Shown here: one piece after another, positions 1-5,840 of the stretch
Layout: every line of letters starts with the position of its first letter
Position numbering within the stretch: the first letter of the stretch is position 1
NCBI GenBank assembly: GCA_009924725.1
Contig: RFRA01000066.1
Location: forward strand, 1 to 6,480
Length of the DNA stretch: 6,480 bases
From: Actinomycetota bacterium
Lineage (GTDB): Bacteria > Actinomycetota > Actinomycetes > Nanopelagicales > Nanopelagicaceae
Direction: 5' to 3'
Notes under the pieces: model-generated
What the model saw: only the letters and a program-made list of their open reading frames with translations
What the model was told of the DNA's origin: nothing
Databases searched by the model: none
Program-made: the position numbers and the translations under genes

Positions 1-502
1 ATTAAGCAGATTATTTCGGCTTGGTTTCGACAGATCACGAAACGTCCAACCCTGAGCTCGAGTGAAAAGTCTGATGCCCGCATGGGTTGGTTAATCATTG
101 TAGGTAGTGTGCCAATTGTTATTTTGGGTTATTTAGGTAAAGACATTATTAGCAACGACTTACGCTCTTTGTGGTTGATAGCAAGCACTTTAATTATCTT
201 TGGTGTAATTCTGGGTGTTGCAGATAAGTACGGTAAGAGTGATCGCGGTTTAGTGAACCTCAATACTCGAGATGGATTGCTATATGGAATAGCTCAATCA
301 ATGGCACTTATTCCGGGTGTTTCATTTCACAATTCCAGAAACTTTAGTTGCAACTGGAATCGCATTCGTAATTGGCTATGCCGTCATTGCTTGGTTATTA
401 AAGTTTGTTTCTACCAAGAGTTTTGCGCCCTTTATTATCTATCGAATAGCACTAGGTTCACTTCTGATAGCCCTTCTTGCTACAGGTGCCATTTCGAATT
501 AA
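1..502 (+). pseudogene. uppP: Undecaprenyl-diphosphatase (UppP/BacA) 3' part, internally deleted and frameshifted
   Basis: UppP is an integral membrane enzyme that dephosphorylates undecaprenyl diphosphate to recycle the lipid carrier of peptidoglycan synthesis. Frame 1 is open from the window edge (5' end missing). It gives the family's loop and helices (RMGWLIIVGSVPIVILGYLG) and the conserved GIAQSMALIPGVS at about 289-324. The family continues there with RSGxTI and roughly 45-50 more residues before the last helices. Here frame 1 instead turns into non-UppP sequence and stops at 535-537. The true C-terminus (ETLVATGIAFVIGYAVIAW, then FAPFIIYRIALG) resumes in frame 2 from about 326 and stops with TAA at 500-502. 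The catalytic Arg/Ser of the RSG motif are therefore missing and the two halves are out of frame. Either this is a real inactivating deletion or an assembly/read error; UppP identity is secure. The stop codon overlaps the stop of the convergent histidine kinase gene. Confidence 0.85.
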
Positions 503-514
503 TCGCGATTAATT
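497..514. repeat. 18-bp perfect palindrome across two convergent stop codons
   Basis: AATTAATCGCGATTAATT reads identically on both strands. It contains the uppP TAA (500-502, + strand) and the histidine kinase TAA (499-501, - strand), which overlap as TTAA. As RNA it could form only a weak AT-rich 7-bp stem with a CGCG loop, so it is a poor classical terminator, though no other terminator separates these convergent genes. It could be a protein-binding site or chance, since its right half lies within the kinase's last codons. Confidence 0.5.
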
Positions 515-1731
515 GGCAAAGTAACATCGATTTCTAAACCGCCAAGTTCACTCTTTCTTAAGGTTATTGCACCGTTTGCACCTTCAATAATGCGCTTCAT
601 GATGGTCATGCCCAAACCGCTTCCACCCGATTCGCGCGATCTTGATCGATCAAATCTTTGGAAATACTGAATACCGGTTTTATAAACTTCAGCTGGAAGG
701 CCAGAGCCGGCATCAGAGATAGTTAAAATTGCTTTATTCCCTTTACTTATTAAATCAATTCGAACTTCTGCATCCTCTGGTGTGTGGCGGCGTAGATTAG
801 AAAAGATATTTGCCAACATTTGCTGCGCATAGTGGCTAGAGATGCTTACTAAGACACCTGGCTCGATTTGGGCATGAAGCGGTCTTGCTGGTTGTAAAGC
901 CATCAGATCATTTTTCATCTGAGTTACTACACGAGAGAAATTAATAATTTCTGGACTAGCAGGTGACTTATCTTCTAATTCTGCGATCAAAAGCAAATCA
1001 TTTATTAGGGCTTGCATTCTCTCAATTTCATACTCAACTCGACCGAAGTATTCGGAAACCTTTTCGGCTTCAATATTAGGGTTCTTGCTTAAAAGCTCTA
1101 CATATCCCTTAATCACCGTAAGCGGAGTTCGAAGTTCATGTGAAGCGTCACCTAGAAATTCCCGCATGTTTTCTTGATTTTTCTCTAACGAATTAACCAC
1201 GTCATTTAACTCATTATCTCTTCGAAAAAGATAGTTAGATATCAATACTCCGATGAGAACCATTGCTAAAGTAAATAAAAATAAATAACGGATGTTCTGA
1301 TCTTTCGCGGTCTCGATCGCGGCTAATGAGAGCGAGAGAACAAGCAGTTCATCATTAGGAAGTTGGAGTGATCTAATCCGGGCTAATCCGTCAGCGCGAA
1401 CCGAGACCCCTTTTTCTAAGGATGAAAATAATTCTCGATTTGTTGGCACAACTGATAAGTCGCTGGAGCTCACATTTAGCGAGGTAATATCTCGAGTTTT
1501 CGAAACAAAGGAGACGGTAAATTTTTGATCGCTCTGGTCAGCTAAAAGAAGCGCCAAGGAGAGTGGATCATCTTGGCTATTTATTAATTGAGCGATCGAA
1601 TTGCCAAGAACGTTATCGACTCTCGCTAATTCGTTATGTTCAGTGATAATGATTGCAAACAGCCCGATAGCGGCTGAAATAAAAATTATTATCGCTGAAA
1701 CTAGAGCCGTAAGGCGGGTCTGCAATTTCAT
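499..1731 (-). CDS. Membrane sensor histidine kinase of a two-component system
   Basis: This 410-aa kinase autophosphorylates on a histidine and passes the phosphate to the response regulator encoded just upstream. Transmembrane helix 1 is about residues 8-30, an extracytoplasmic sensor region about 31-148 (no cysteines, no domain I recognise), and helix 2 about 149-168. The HisKA motif is ASHELRTPL with phospho-acceptor His198. The ATPase domain shows the N box (Asn308 and Asn312, then HTP 316-318), G1 DAGSG 340-344, the F box FQRFDRS 357-363 and G2 GGSGLG 369-374, so all catalytic elements are intact. Only about 30 residues separate helix 2 from His198, too few for a HAMP domain; a short charged helical linker seems to replace it. 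The ATG overlaps the regulator stop (TAATG), indicating translational coupling. The general class resembles actinobacterial PhoR/PrrB/TrcS kinases; the signal is unknown. Confidence 0.95.
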   Translation of the reverse strand: MKLQTRLTALVSAIIIFISAAIGLFAIIITEHNELARVDNVLGNSIAQLINSQDDPLSLALLLADQSDQKFTVSFVSKTRDITSLNVSSSDLSVVPTNRELFSSLEKGVSVRADGLARIRSLQLPNDELLVLSLSLAAIETAKDQNIRYLFLFTLAMVLIGVLISNYLFRRDNELNDVVNSLEKNQENMREFLGDASHELRTPLTVIKGYVELLSKNPNIEAEKVSEYFGRVEYEIERMQALINDLLLIAELEDKSPASPEIINFSRVVTQMKNDLMALQPARPLHAQIEPGVLVSISSHYAQQMLANIFSNLRRHTPEDAEVRIDLISKGNKAILTISDAGSGLPAEVYKTGIQYFQRFDRSRSRESGGSGLGMTIMKRIIEGANGAITLRKSELGGLEIDVTLPINRD

Positions 1732-2417
1732 TAATCAGAAACAATCTGAAAGCCGATACCACGGACCGTTTTGATCCCTTCGAAACCAAAGATGCTCAAT
1801 TTTTTACGCAAATAAGAGATATAGGTATCGACCACAGTTGAACTACTTTTGAAATCTATCTCCCAAACTTCTGATAGCAAAGTTTCTTTTGTAACCACAT
1901 TCCCGCGATGAAGTATTAACTGTTCTAATAGTTTAAATTCAGTCGGGGATAGATCTAGCAATTCGTCATTGAATTTAACTTGGTATTTAGCAAGATCCAT
2001 CGTGATTGGGCCACAACTGATTACTTTTACTTCTGTGTTGTCGCCAGCACTGCGACGCAGGATCGCTTTTACGCGCAAAACTAACTCTTCGATGCTAAAT
2101 GGCTTAGTTAAGTAGTCATCTGCCCCAAGACGTAAGCCTTGGTTGATGTCCGCTTTATCTGCCCGAGCGCTTAACATCAATACCGGAATGGAGGCGCCTT
2201 CATTTCGTAATTTTTCGAGCAGAGCTAAGCCATCTAGCTTTGGCATATTTATATCGAGAATCAGCAGGTCAAATTTCTCCCGCCGAAGCAACGACAACGC
2301 CTCAAGGCCATCGTTTGCCTGGGCTGATGAAAACTCAGACATGCTAAGAGCATCGCAAACTAAGTCTCTTACGCCTGCTTCATCGTCAATTACTAAGATC
2401 TTTGGTCGTTCAACCAT
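1731..2417 (-). CDS. OmpR/PhoB-family DNA-binding response regulator (PhoP-like)
   Basis: A response regulator of 228 aa from the chosen ATG at 2417. The receiver domain has the acidic pair Asp11/Asp12 (VIDDE), phospho-acceptor Asp55 (LILDINMP), the switch Ser83 (MLSAR), and Lys105 in TKPFS. The winged-helix domain (about residues 130-228) contains LSPTEFKLLE, a recognition-helix region STVVDTYISYLRKKL and a C-terminal hairpin TVRGIGFQI, closely resembling Mycobacterium PhoP/PrrA-type regulators. The reading frame is open to a TTG at 2459, but the ATG at 2417 places the conserved KILVIDDE near the N-terminus as usual, so the extra 14 residues are probably untranslated. Its stop overlaps the kinase start. 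It is transcribed divergently from the small secreted protein gene, and PhoP-box-like direct repeats occur in the shared upstream region and again near 3133, making it the obvious candidate to bind them. Confidence 0.94.
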   Translation of the reverse strand: MVERPKILVIDDEAGVRDLVCDALSMSEFSSAQANDGLEALSLLRREKFDLLILDINMPKLDGLALLEKLRNEGASIPVLMLSARADKADINQGLRLGADDYLTKPFSIEELVLRVKAILRRSAGDNTEVKVISCGPITMDLAKYQVKFNDELLDLSPTEFKLLEQLILHRGNVVTKETLLSEVWEIDFKSSSTVVDTYISYLRKKLSIFGFEGIKTVRGIGFQIVSD

Positions 2418-2424
2418 GCTCGCA

Positions 2425-2430
2425 AGGCTA
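2425..2430 (-). promoter_or_regulatory. Possible leaderless -10 hexamer for the two-component operon
   Basis: On the minus strand TAGCCT (TANNNT pattern of actinobacterial -10 boxes) ends 7 nt before the ATG at 2417, and no Shine-Dalgarno sequence precedes that ATG. This spacing fits a leaderless transcript beginning at or next to the ATG. A TTGACC at 2459-2454 is a possible -35, but the 23-nt spacer is too long; a second option is TTGACC with CAAACT (18-nt spacer). No experimental support. Confidence 0.3.
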
Positions 2431-2500
2431 GTTTGAAAGAGGGCAATTGGGTAGGTCAAAGTGGCGAGTCACCCCTATTCGCAAGCAAAATCGCTAATAT

Positions 2501-2518
2501 TCACAAGGATTTCACAAA
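2501..2518 (+). promoter_or_regulatory. PhoP-box-like direct repeat (operator 1) in the divergent intergenic region
   Basis: TCACAAG, GATT, TCACAAA: two 7-bp half-sites repeated head-to-tail with an 11-bp period. This is the geometry of the M. tuberculosis PhoP site (TCACAGC-N4-TCACAGC), and OmpR-family dimers bind such direct repeats. It lies 52 bp before the start of the secreted protein gene and 83 bp before the regulator start, so it could serve either or both. Over 23 bp (2500-2522) it matches 19 positions of the second copy at 3132-3154. Confidence 0.6.
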
Positions 2519-2558
2519 GTTTTGACCCATCCTTAGTACATCCCAGGGACGGGCTTTC

Positions 2559-2564
2559 GAAAGG
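2559..2564 (+). promoter_or_regulatory. Shine-Dalgarno site for the small secreted protein gene
   Basis: GAAAGG ends 6 nt before the ATG at 2571, normal spacing. This gene therefore probably has a 5' leader, unlike the phosphoesterase gene at 3195 and the regulator at 2417. A possible -10 is TAGTAC (2534-2539) or TACATC (2537-2542), downstream of operator 1. Confidence 0.5.
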
Positions 2565-2570
2565 TTAAAG

Positions 2571-3104
2571 ATGAAGAAGCGCCTCGCACTAACGACTGTG
2601 ATTATTGCTGCGCTCTTAGCTTCAACAACTTCAATAAATAGTGCAAATGCTGATGCCCAAAGTGATTTTCAATTAGCGATGCAACAATACAAAACTGCGC
2701 TTGCAAATTGGGATTCAACTAATAAGGCAAATAATGAGGCATATAAAGCAGCGATGCAAACTTGGAATGAAGCCAAGAAAAATGCAGATATCGCGAGAAA
2801 AGCGATCGCCGATAAATTTAAAGTTGATGCCGATGCGATAAAAATGCGGACAGCTGCGGCTGTTTCACTTGCTACTAATGCCAAAGATAAAAAAGCTGCA
2901 AATGCGGCAGGCAAAACTGAAATGGATGCTGCGATTGCTGCACGAACTGCAGCACTCGCCGCAGTTCCGGTAGTTCCGGCTGAGCCAATTAAGCCAATAC
3001 CGGCTCCTTCGCCAACACCGCCAACTAAACCAGCTCAAGGTGCAAAGCCAAAACCAGCAGATTCGACTACTCCAAAACCGATAAAAACTCCAAAAGCTAA
3101 CTGA
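2571..3104 (+). CDS. Small secreted Ala/Lys-rich helical protein with Pro-rich tail
   Basis: A protein of 177 aa with no recognised family. Residues 1-27 form a clear Sec signal peptide: MKKR, a hydrophobic stretch about 6-19, and a probable cleavage site after ANA (residue 27). Residues about 28-135 are rich in Ala, Lys, Asp, Asn and Gln with almost no Gly or Pro, implying a long helix or coiled coil. Residues about 136-177 are Pro/Lys/Thr-rich (repeated KP, TP and PKP motifs) and probably disordered, of the kind that spans or contacts cell wall. There are no cysteines after the signal, so it is not a lipoprotein, and no sortase motif is visible. The start is supported by GAAAGG at good spacing. 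It is divergent from the two-component genes and has operator 1 upstream, so it is a likely member of their regulon. Extracytoplasmic structural or signalling partner roles are guesses. Confidence 0.85.
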   Translation: MKKRLALTTVIIAALLASTTSINSANADAQSDFQLAMQQYKTALANWDSTNKANNEAYKAAMQTWNEAKKNADIARKAIADKFKVDADAIKMRTAAAVSLATNAKDKKAANAAGKTEMDAAIAARTAALAAVPVVPAEPIKPIPAPSPTPPTKPAQGAKPKPADSTTPKPIKTPKAN

Positions 3105-3132
3105 GGTCTCTCGGCAGAATTTGCCGCAAAAC

Positions 3133-3150
3133 CCACAAGATTTTCACAAA
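3133..3150 (+). promoter_or_regulatory. PhoP-box-like direct repeat (operator 2) upstream of the phosphoesterase operon
   Basis: CCACAAG, ATTT, TCACAAA: the same 7 + 4 + 7 bp direct repeat as at 2501-2518, with an identical downstream half-site and identical flank GTTT. It ends 44 bp before the ATG at 3195, in a 90-bp intergenic region. The repetition of an otherwise unusual 23-bp block in the only two noncoding gaps upstream of + strand genes here argues for function. Confidence 0.6.
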
Positions 3151-3169
3151 GTTTAAATAGTTTCAGACA

Positions 3170-3189
3170 GGGGGATTTCCCCTATTTTT
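3170..3189 (+). terminator. Possible terminator or attenuator hairpin, GGGG/CCCC stem then T-run
   Basis: GGGG (3171-3174) pairs with CCCC (3179-3182) around a 4-nt ATTT loop, extendable to 5 bp if the pairing is shifted by one (AGGGG with CCCCT). It is followed by TATTTTTA. This could end transcription of the small secreted protein gene or attenuate messages entering the operon. The stem is short, and the following T-run is also the proposed -10 of the next gene, so the call is tentative. Confidence 0.4.
3183..3188 (+). promoter_or_regulatory. Possible leaderless -10 hexamer for the phosphoesterase operon
   Basis: TATTTT ends 6 nt before the ATG at 3195, which has no Shine-Dalgarno at workable distance (the G-run at 3170-3174 is about 20 nt away). 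This matches the leaderless promoter layout common in actinobacteria. No good -35 is visible 17-18 bp upstream, which would fit activator dependence, with operator 2 ending 32 bp before the hexamer. Confidence 0.4.
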
Positions 3190-3194
3190 AGCGC

Positions 3195-4856
3195 ATGAGT
3201 AATGAGAGCAAATTTCTATTTAAAACTTGGGCCAAGAATCCAATTTCTCGCCGATCTCTATTTAGTGCTGCTGCAGTAACAGCTATTGCGAGTACTTCAT
3301 TAGGAAAAGCAATAGGTGTAAGCGCACCTGTCATTACAAAAATTCTAGGTAGACCAACAAATAATTCGATCGCAATCAGCGTCCTATCAAGTGCGGATGT
3401 AAGTGGTTATATTGAATATGGAACTACTAAGACTAGATACACATCTAAAACAACATCAGTTGCGATCAAAGCTGGTAATCCGACAGTTATTGAACTAACT
3501 GGATTGCGGGCAAGTACCAAGGTTTATTATCGCCTTTCGTATAAAACAGCCGACTCTCAAACAGTAATTAGTGAGAAGCAAAATTCTTTTACTACACAAC
3601 GCAAATCGGGAACTGAATTTAGCTTCTCGGTTCAAGGCGATACTCACCCTGAACGTGCGGGGAAAATGTTCAATTCAGATCTTTACTACGTAACCATGGC
3701 AAATATCGCGGCTCAACAACCTGATTTTCACATAATGCTCGGCGATGATTTCAGTATTGACCCGCTAATTAGTAAAGGTGCGGCAAACCAAGCCAACGTC
3801 GAAGGAATTTATCGAACTCACCGAAATTGGTTAAGTGTTGCTGGCTCATCGGTTCCAATCTATTTAGTTAATGGAAATCACGAACAAGCTGCTGCATATT
3901 TACTTGATGGCACTAATTCTAATCCAGCAGTTTTAGCTGGAAATGCGCGTAATAAATATTTTGCACTTCCAGACACAAATAGTTTTTACAGTGCTGATAC
4001 AAACAACATTGAATTTGTTGGTCGACCTCGTGATTATTACTCATGGACATGGGGCGATGCTCTTTTCATAACGCTTGACCCGTATTGGCATTCTAAGAGC
4101 GCCGTGGATAATGTTGCTGGCATATTGGTTCCAGAAGACCAGACGGCTGTTGTGGCAACTCCCTCATCAACAGTTGAGGCAACTCCATCACCTAGTGCGA
4201 CAAAGGTTCCAGGTGGAGGAAACGGTGGTGGAGGAAACGGTGGCGGTGGCGCAAAAGCGTCACCAAAAGCTACTAAAACTCCCGCAGGCGGAGGTGGCGG
4301 TGGCGCTGGCGGCGCAGCAACTGGAAATGGAAAAACTACGAATCTTTGGACAGTTGGAATTGGCGATGAACAATACGCCTGGCTAAAGAAAACTTTAGAA
4401 ACCAGCAAGGCCAAATATAGATTTGTATTTGCACATCACGTTCTAGGCACCGGACGTGGTGGCGTCGAAGTTTCCACTAATTACGAATGGGGCGGCAAAG
4501 ACCCTAAAGGAACAAGCACTTTTGCTAAAGAACGACCAAATTGGGAACTTCCAATTCACGACCTGATGGTCAAGAACAAAGTAAATATCTTCTTCCAAGG
4601 TCACGATCATATTTTCTGCACTCAAGAGCGTGATGGCTTGATTTATCAATCAATGCCTAATCCAGCTGATGACACCTTCAGTATGTTTAATGAAGCTGCA
4701 TATACAAGTGGCACCAAAGCCCCAAACTCAGGACACGTTCGAGTTTCGATCGCCACAACCCAAGCAAAGGTTGAGTATTTCCTAGCAGCTAGACCTCAGG
4801 ATACTGCTCGAAAAAATATGCAAGTAGCACATAGCTACGTTGTAAAACCAAAATAG
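3195..4856 (+). CDS. Tat-exported metallophosphoesterase with PAP-like N-terminal domain
   Basis: A 553-aa calcineurin-like phosphoesterase predicted to hydrolyse phosphate esters outside the membrane with a two-metal centre. A Tat signal has SRRSLF at 18-23 followed by an Ala-rich hydrophobic stretch; cleavage may follow VSA at 42-44. Residues about 45-135 look like the fibronectin-III-type N-terminal domain of purple acid phosphatases (IEYGTTKTRY, STKVYYRLSY). The catalytic domain supplies the expected ligands in order: GDTH (Asp149, His151), GDD (Asp184), GNHE (Asn228, His229), AHH (His414/His415) and GHDH (His470, His472). Residues about 313-380 are a Thr/Pro/Ser then Gly-rich low-complexity insertion, between the LDPYWHS strand and the DEQYAWLKKTLE helix. 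It heads an operon with a YHYH gene 15 bp downstream and a paralogue beyond. Substrate unknown; phosphodiester or phosphomonoester are both possible. Confidence 0.93.
   Translation: MSNESKFLFKTWAKNPISRRSLFSAAAVTAIASTSLGKAIGVSAPVITKILGRPTNNSIAISVLSSADVSGYIEYGTTKTRYTSKTTSVAIKAGNPTVIELTGLRASTKVYYRLSYKTADSQTVISEKQNSFTTQRKSGTEFSFSVQGDTHPERAGKMFNSDLYYVTMANIAAQQPDFHIMLGDDFSIDPLISKGAANQANVEGIYRTHRNWLSVAGSSVPIYLVNGNHEQAAAYLLDGTNSNPAVLAGNARNKYFALPDTNSFYSADTNNIEFVGRPRDYYSWTWGDALFITLDPYWHSKSAVDNVAGILVPEDQTAVVATPSSTVEATPSPSATKVPGGGNGGGGNGGGGAKASPKATKTPAGGGGGGAGGAATGNGKTTNLWTVGIGDEQYAWLKKTLETSKAKYRFVFAHHVLGTGRGGVEVSTNYEWGGKDPKGTSTFAKERPNWELPIHDLMVKNKVNIFFQGHDHIFCTQERDGLIYQSMPNPADDTFSMFNEAAYTSGTKAPNSGHVRVSIATTQAKVEYFLAARPQDTARKNMQVAHSYVVKPK
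4212..4241 (+). repeat. Exact tandem duplication of a 15-bp Gly-encoding unit
   Basis: Two identical copies of GGTGGAGGAAACGGT (4212-4226 and 4227-4241) encode the GGNG part of the Gly-rich insertion, followed by degenerate GGC/GGT codons and another Gly run at about 4287-4315. Such tracts can change length by slipped-strand replication, so linker length may vary between strains without changing frame. Confidence 0.7.
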
Positions 4857-4871
4857 AGAGCGAGTAATGAA

Positions 4872-5840
4872 ATGAGTAGCGCCGGGCATGATCATGAGAT
4901 ATTTTATCTTTCTGAATTAGATCGACGAAAATTTTTGAAAGTTGCTGGTTTTGCCTCAAGTCTTGGACTTCTTGGAAATCTGGTTTTTAGTACGAGCGCT
5001 ACTGGAGCAACTGCAGTTAAGTTGGCTGGTTTTTCAGCATTTAGCAATAGCGTAAAAGTTTTTCGGAGCGGAAATTTTTATTTAGTAGAGAGCTCAGGAA
5101 TACCTGATCATCAAATGATGGTAGGTATCAAGAGTTGGCAACAGCAAGTACCTACGGTGCAGCCGTATTCCGGTTCGAACGCATGGTCTATTCCGATCAC
5201 TCCAGTGATTAGCTCGACACCAATGTCAGCAAAAACTCACTTTCTCCGCGGTGCAATAGCTATTGCTGTTAATGGTGTCCCAATTTTCAACGCCCTAAAC
5301 AATCGTGGAGACGATGCCTTATTGGCCGGCGAGCTCGATGATTGGGGCGGACATTGCGGACGTGCCGATGATTACCACTACCACACAGCACCTCTTCATC
5401 TGCAATCGATTGTAGGCGTTAAATCACCAATCGCTTATGCGCTGGATGGATTTCCAATCTACGGTGAGACTGAAGTTGATGGCAAAAAAGTTATGGGCCT
5501 TGATGAATTTAATGGACATTTCGATAGTAAGAAGAAGTATCACTATCACGGAACAAAAACCTATCCATATATAAATGGCGGGTTTAAAGGTGTGGTTCAA
5601 GAAATAGACGGTCAGGTATCTCCGCAAGCAGCGACTAAAGGGTTTCGACCTGCAGGTGCTCCATTGAGAGGCGCTGCAATTACCGGATTAGAAAGAACTG
5701 GCAGCGATACTTTTGATTTGAAGTATTCCTTGAATGGTGCCGACTTTCATATCAAATATTCAGCAACATTAACTGATGTAAACATGCAATTTATTGACGC
5801 AAGCGGAGCCACGAGAACAGAGGTCTACAAGAGAAAATGA
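4872..5840 (+). CDS. Tat-exported YHYH-domain protein
   Basis: A 322-aa protein with the YHYH domain, named for its Tyr-His-Tyr-His motifs; its biochemical function is not established. A near-perfect Tat motif, DRRKFLK (17-23), precedes a hydrophobic stretch to about residue 40, with possible cleavage after ATA (46-48). The domain spans about 100-245. The first motif is YHYH 168-171, preceded by GGHCG (His161, Cys162) and followed by TAPLHL. YALDGFPIYG lies at 188-198, and the second motif YHYH 223-226 is followed by YPYINGGFKG. The His-rich motifs suggest metal binding, consistent with Tat export of a folded, metal-loaded protein; that is inference. The C-terminal 70 residues look like an extra beta-rich module (DLKYSLNGADFHIKYS). 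The start at 4872 is chosen because the nearby ATG at 4867 meets a stop within two codons. It lies 15 bp after the upstream phosphoesterase and overlaps the next gene by 4 bp. Confidence 0.92.
   Translation: MSSAGHDHEIFYLSELDRRKFLKVAGFASSLGLLGNLVFSTSATGATAVKLAGFSAFSNSVKVFRSGNFYLVESSGIPDHQMMVGIKSWQQQVPTVQPYSGSNAWSIPITPVISSTPMSAKTHFLRGAIAIAVNGVPIFNALNNRGDDALLAGELDDWGGHCGRADDYHYHTAPLHLQSIVGVKSPIAYALDGFPIYGETEVDGKKVMGLDEFNGHFDSKKKYHYHGTKTYPYINGGFKGVVQEIDGQVSPQAATKGFRPAGAPLRGAAITGLERTGSDTFDLKYSLNGADFHIKYSATLTDVNMQFIDASGATRTEVYKRK

Noticed and set aside
320..333. TTTCATTTCACAAT resembling the TCACAA half-site
   Set aside because: It lies inside the uppP coding sequence, lacks a second half-site at an 11-bp offset, and is explained by the deletion junction.
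2143..2436. + strand ORF opposite the response regulator
   Set aside because: The minus-strand frame encodes an intact receiver domain; the + frame has no recognisable motif or ribosome site.
2418..2459. Upstream extension of the response regulator to a TTG at 2459
   Set aside because: It adds 14 residues without family support, and the receiver domain normally begins a few residues before the DDE pair; ATG 2417 fits better.
2669..2914. - strand ORF with hydrophobic Ala/Leu-rich translation
   Set aside because: It is the complement of the Ala/Lys-rich helix gene, which has a signal peptide and a good ribosome site; the hydrophobicity is a codon artefact.
3112..3126. CGGCA/TGCCG inverted repeat just after the secreted protein gene
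   Set aside because: A 5-bp stem with no T-run downstream; too weak to call a terminator and within chance expectation.
4037..4414. Antisense and alternative-frame ORFs over the Gly-rich insertion (also 4075-4386 on the + strand)
   Set aside because: They are shadows of the repetitive GGN codons, giving Pro-rich or Gln/Leu-rich nonsense with no start signal.
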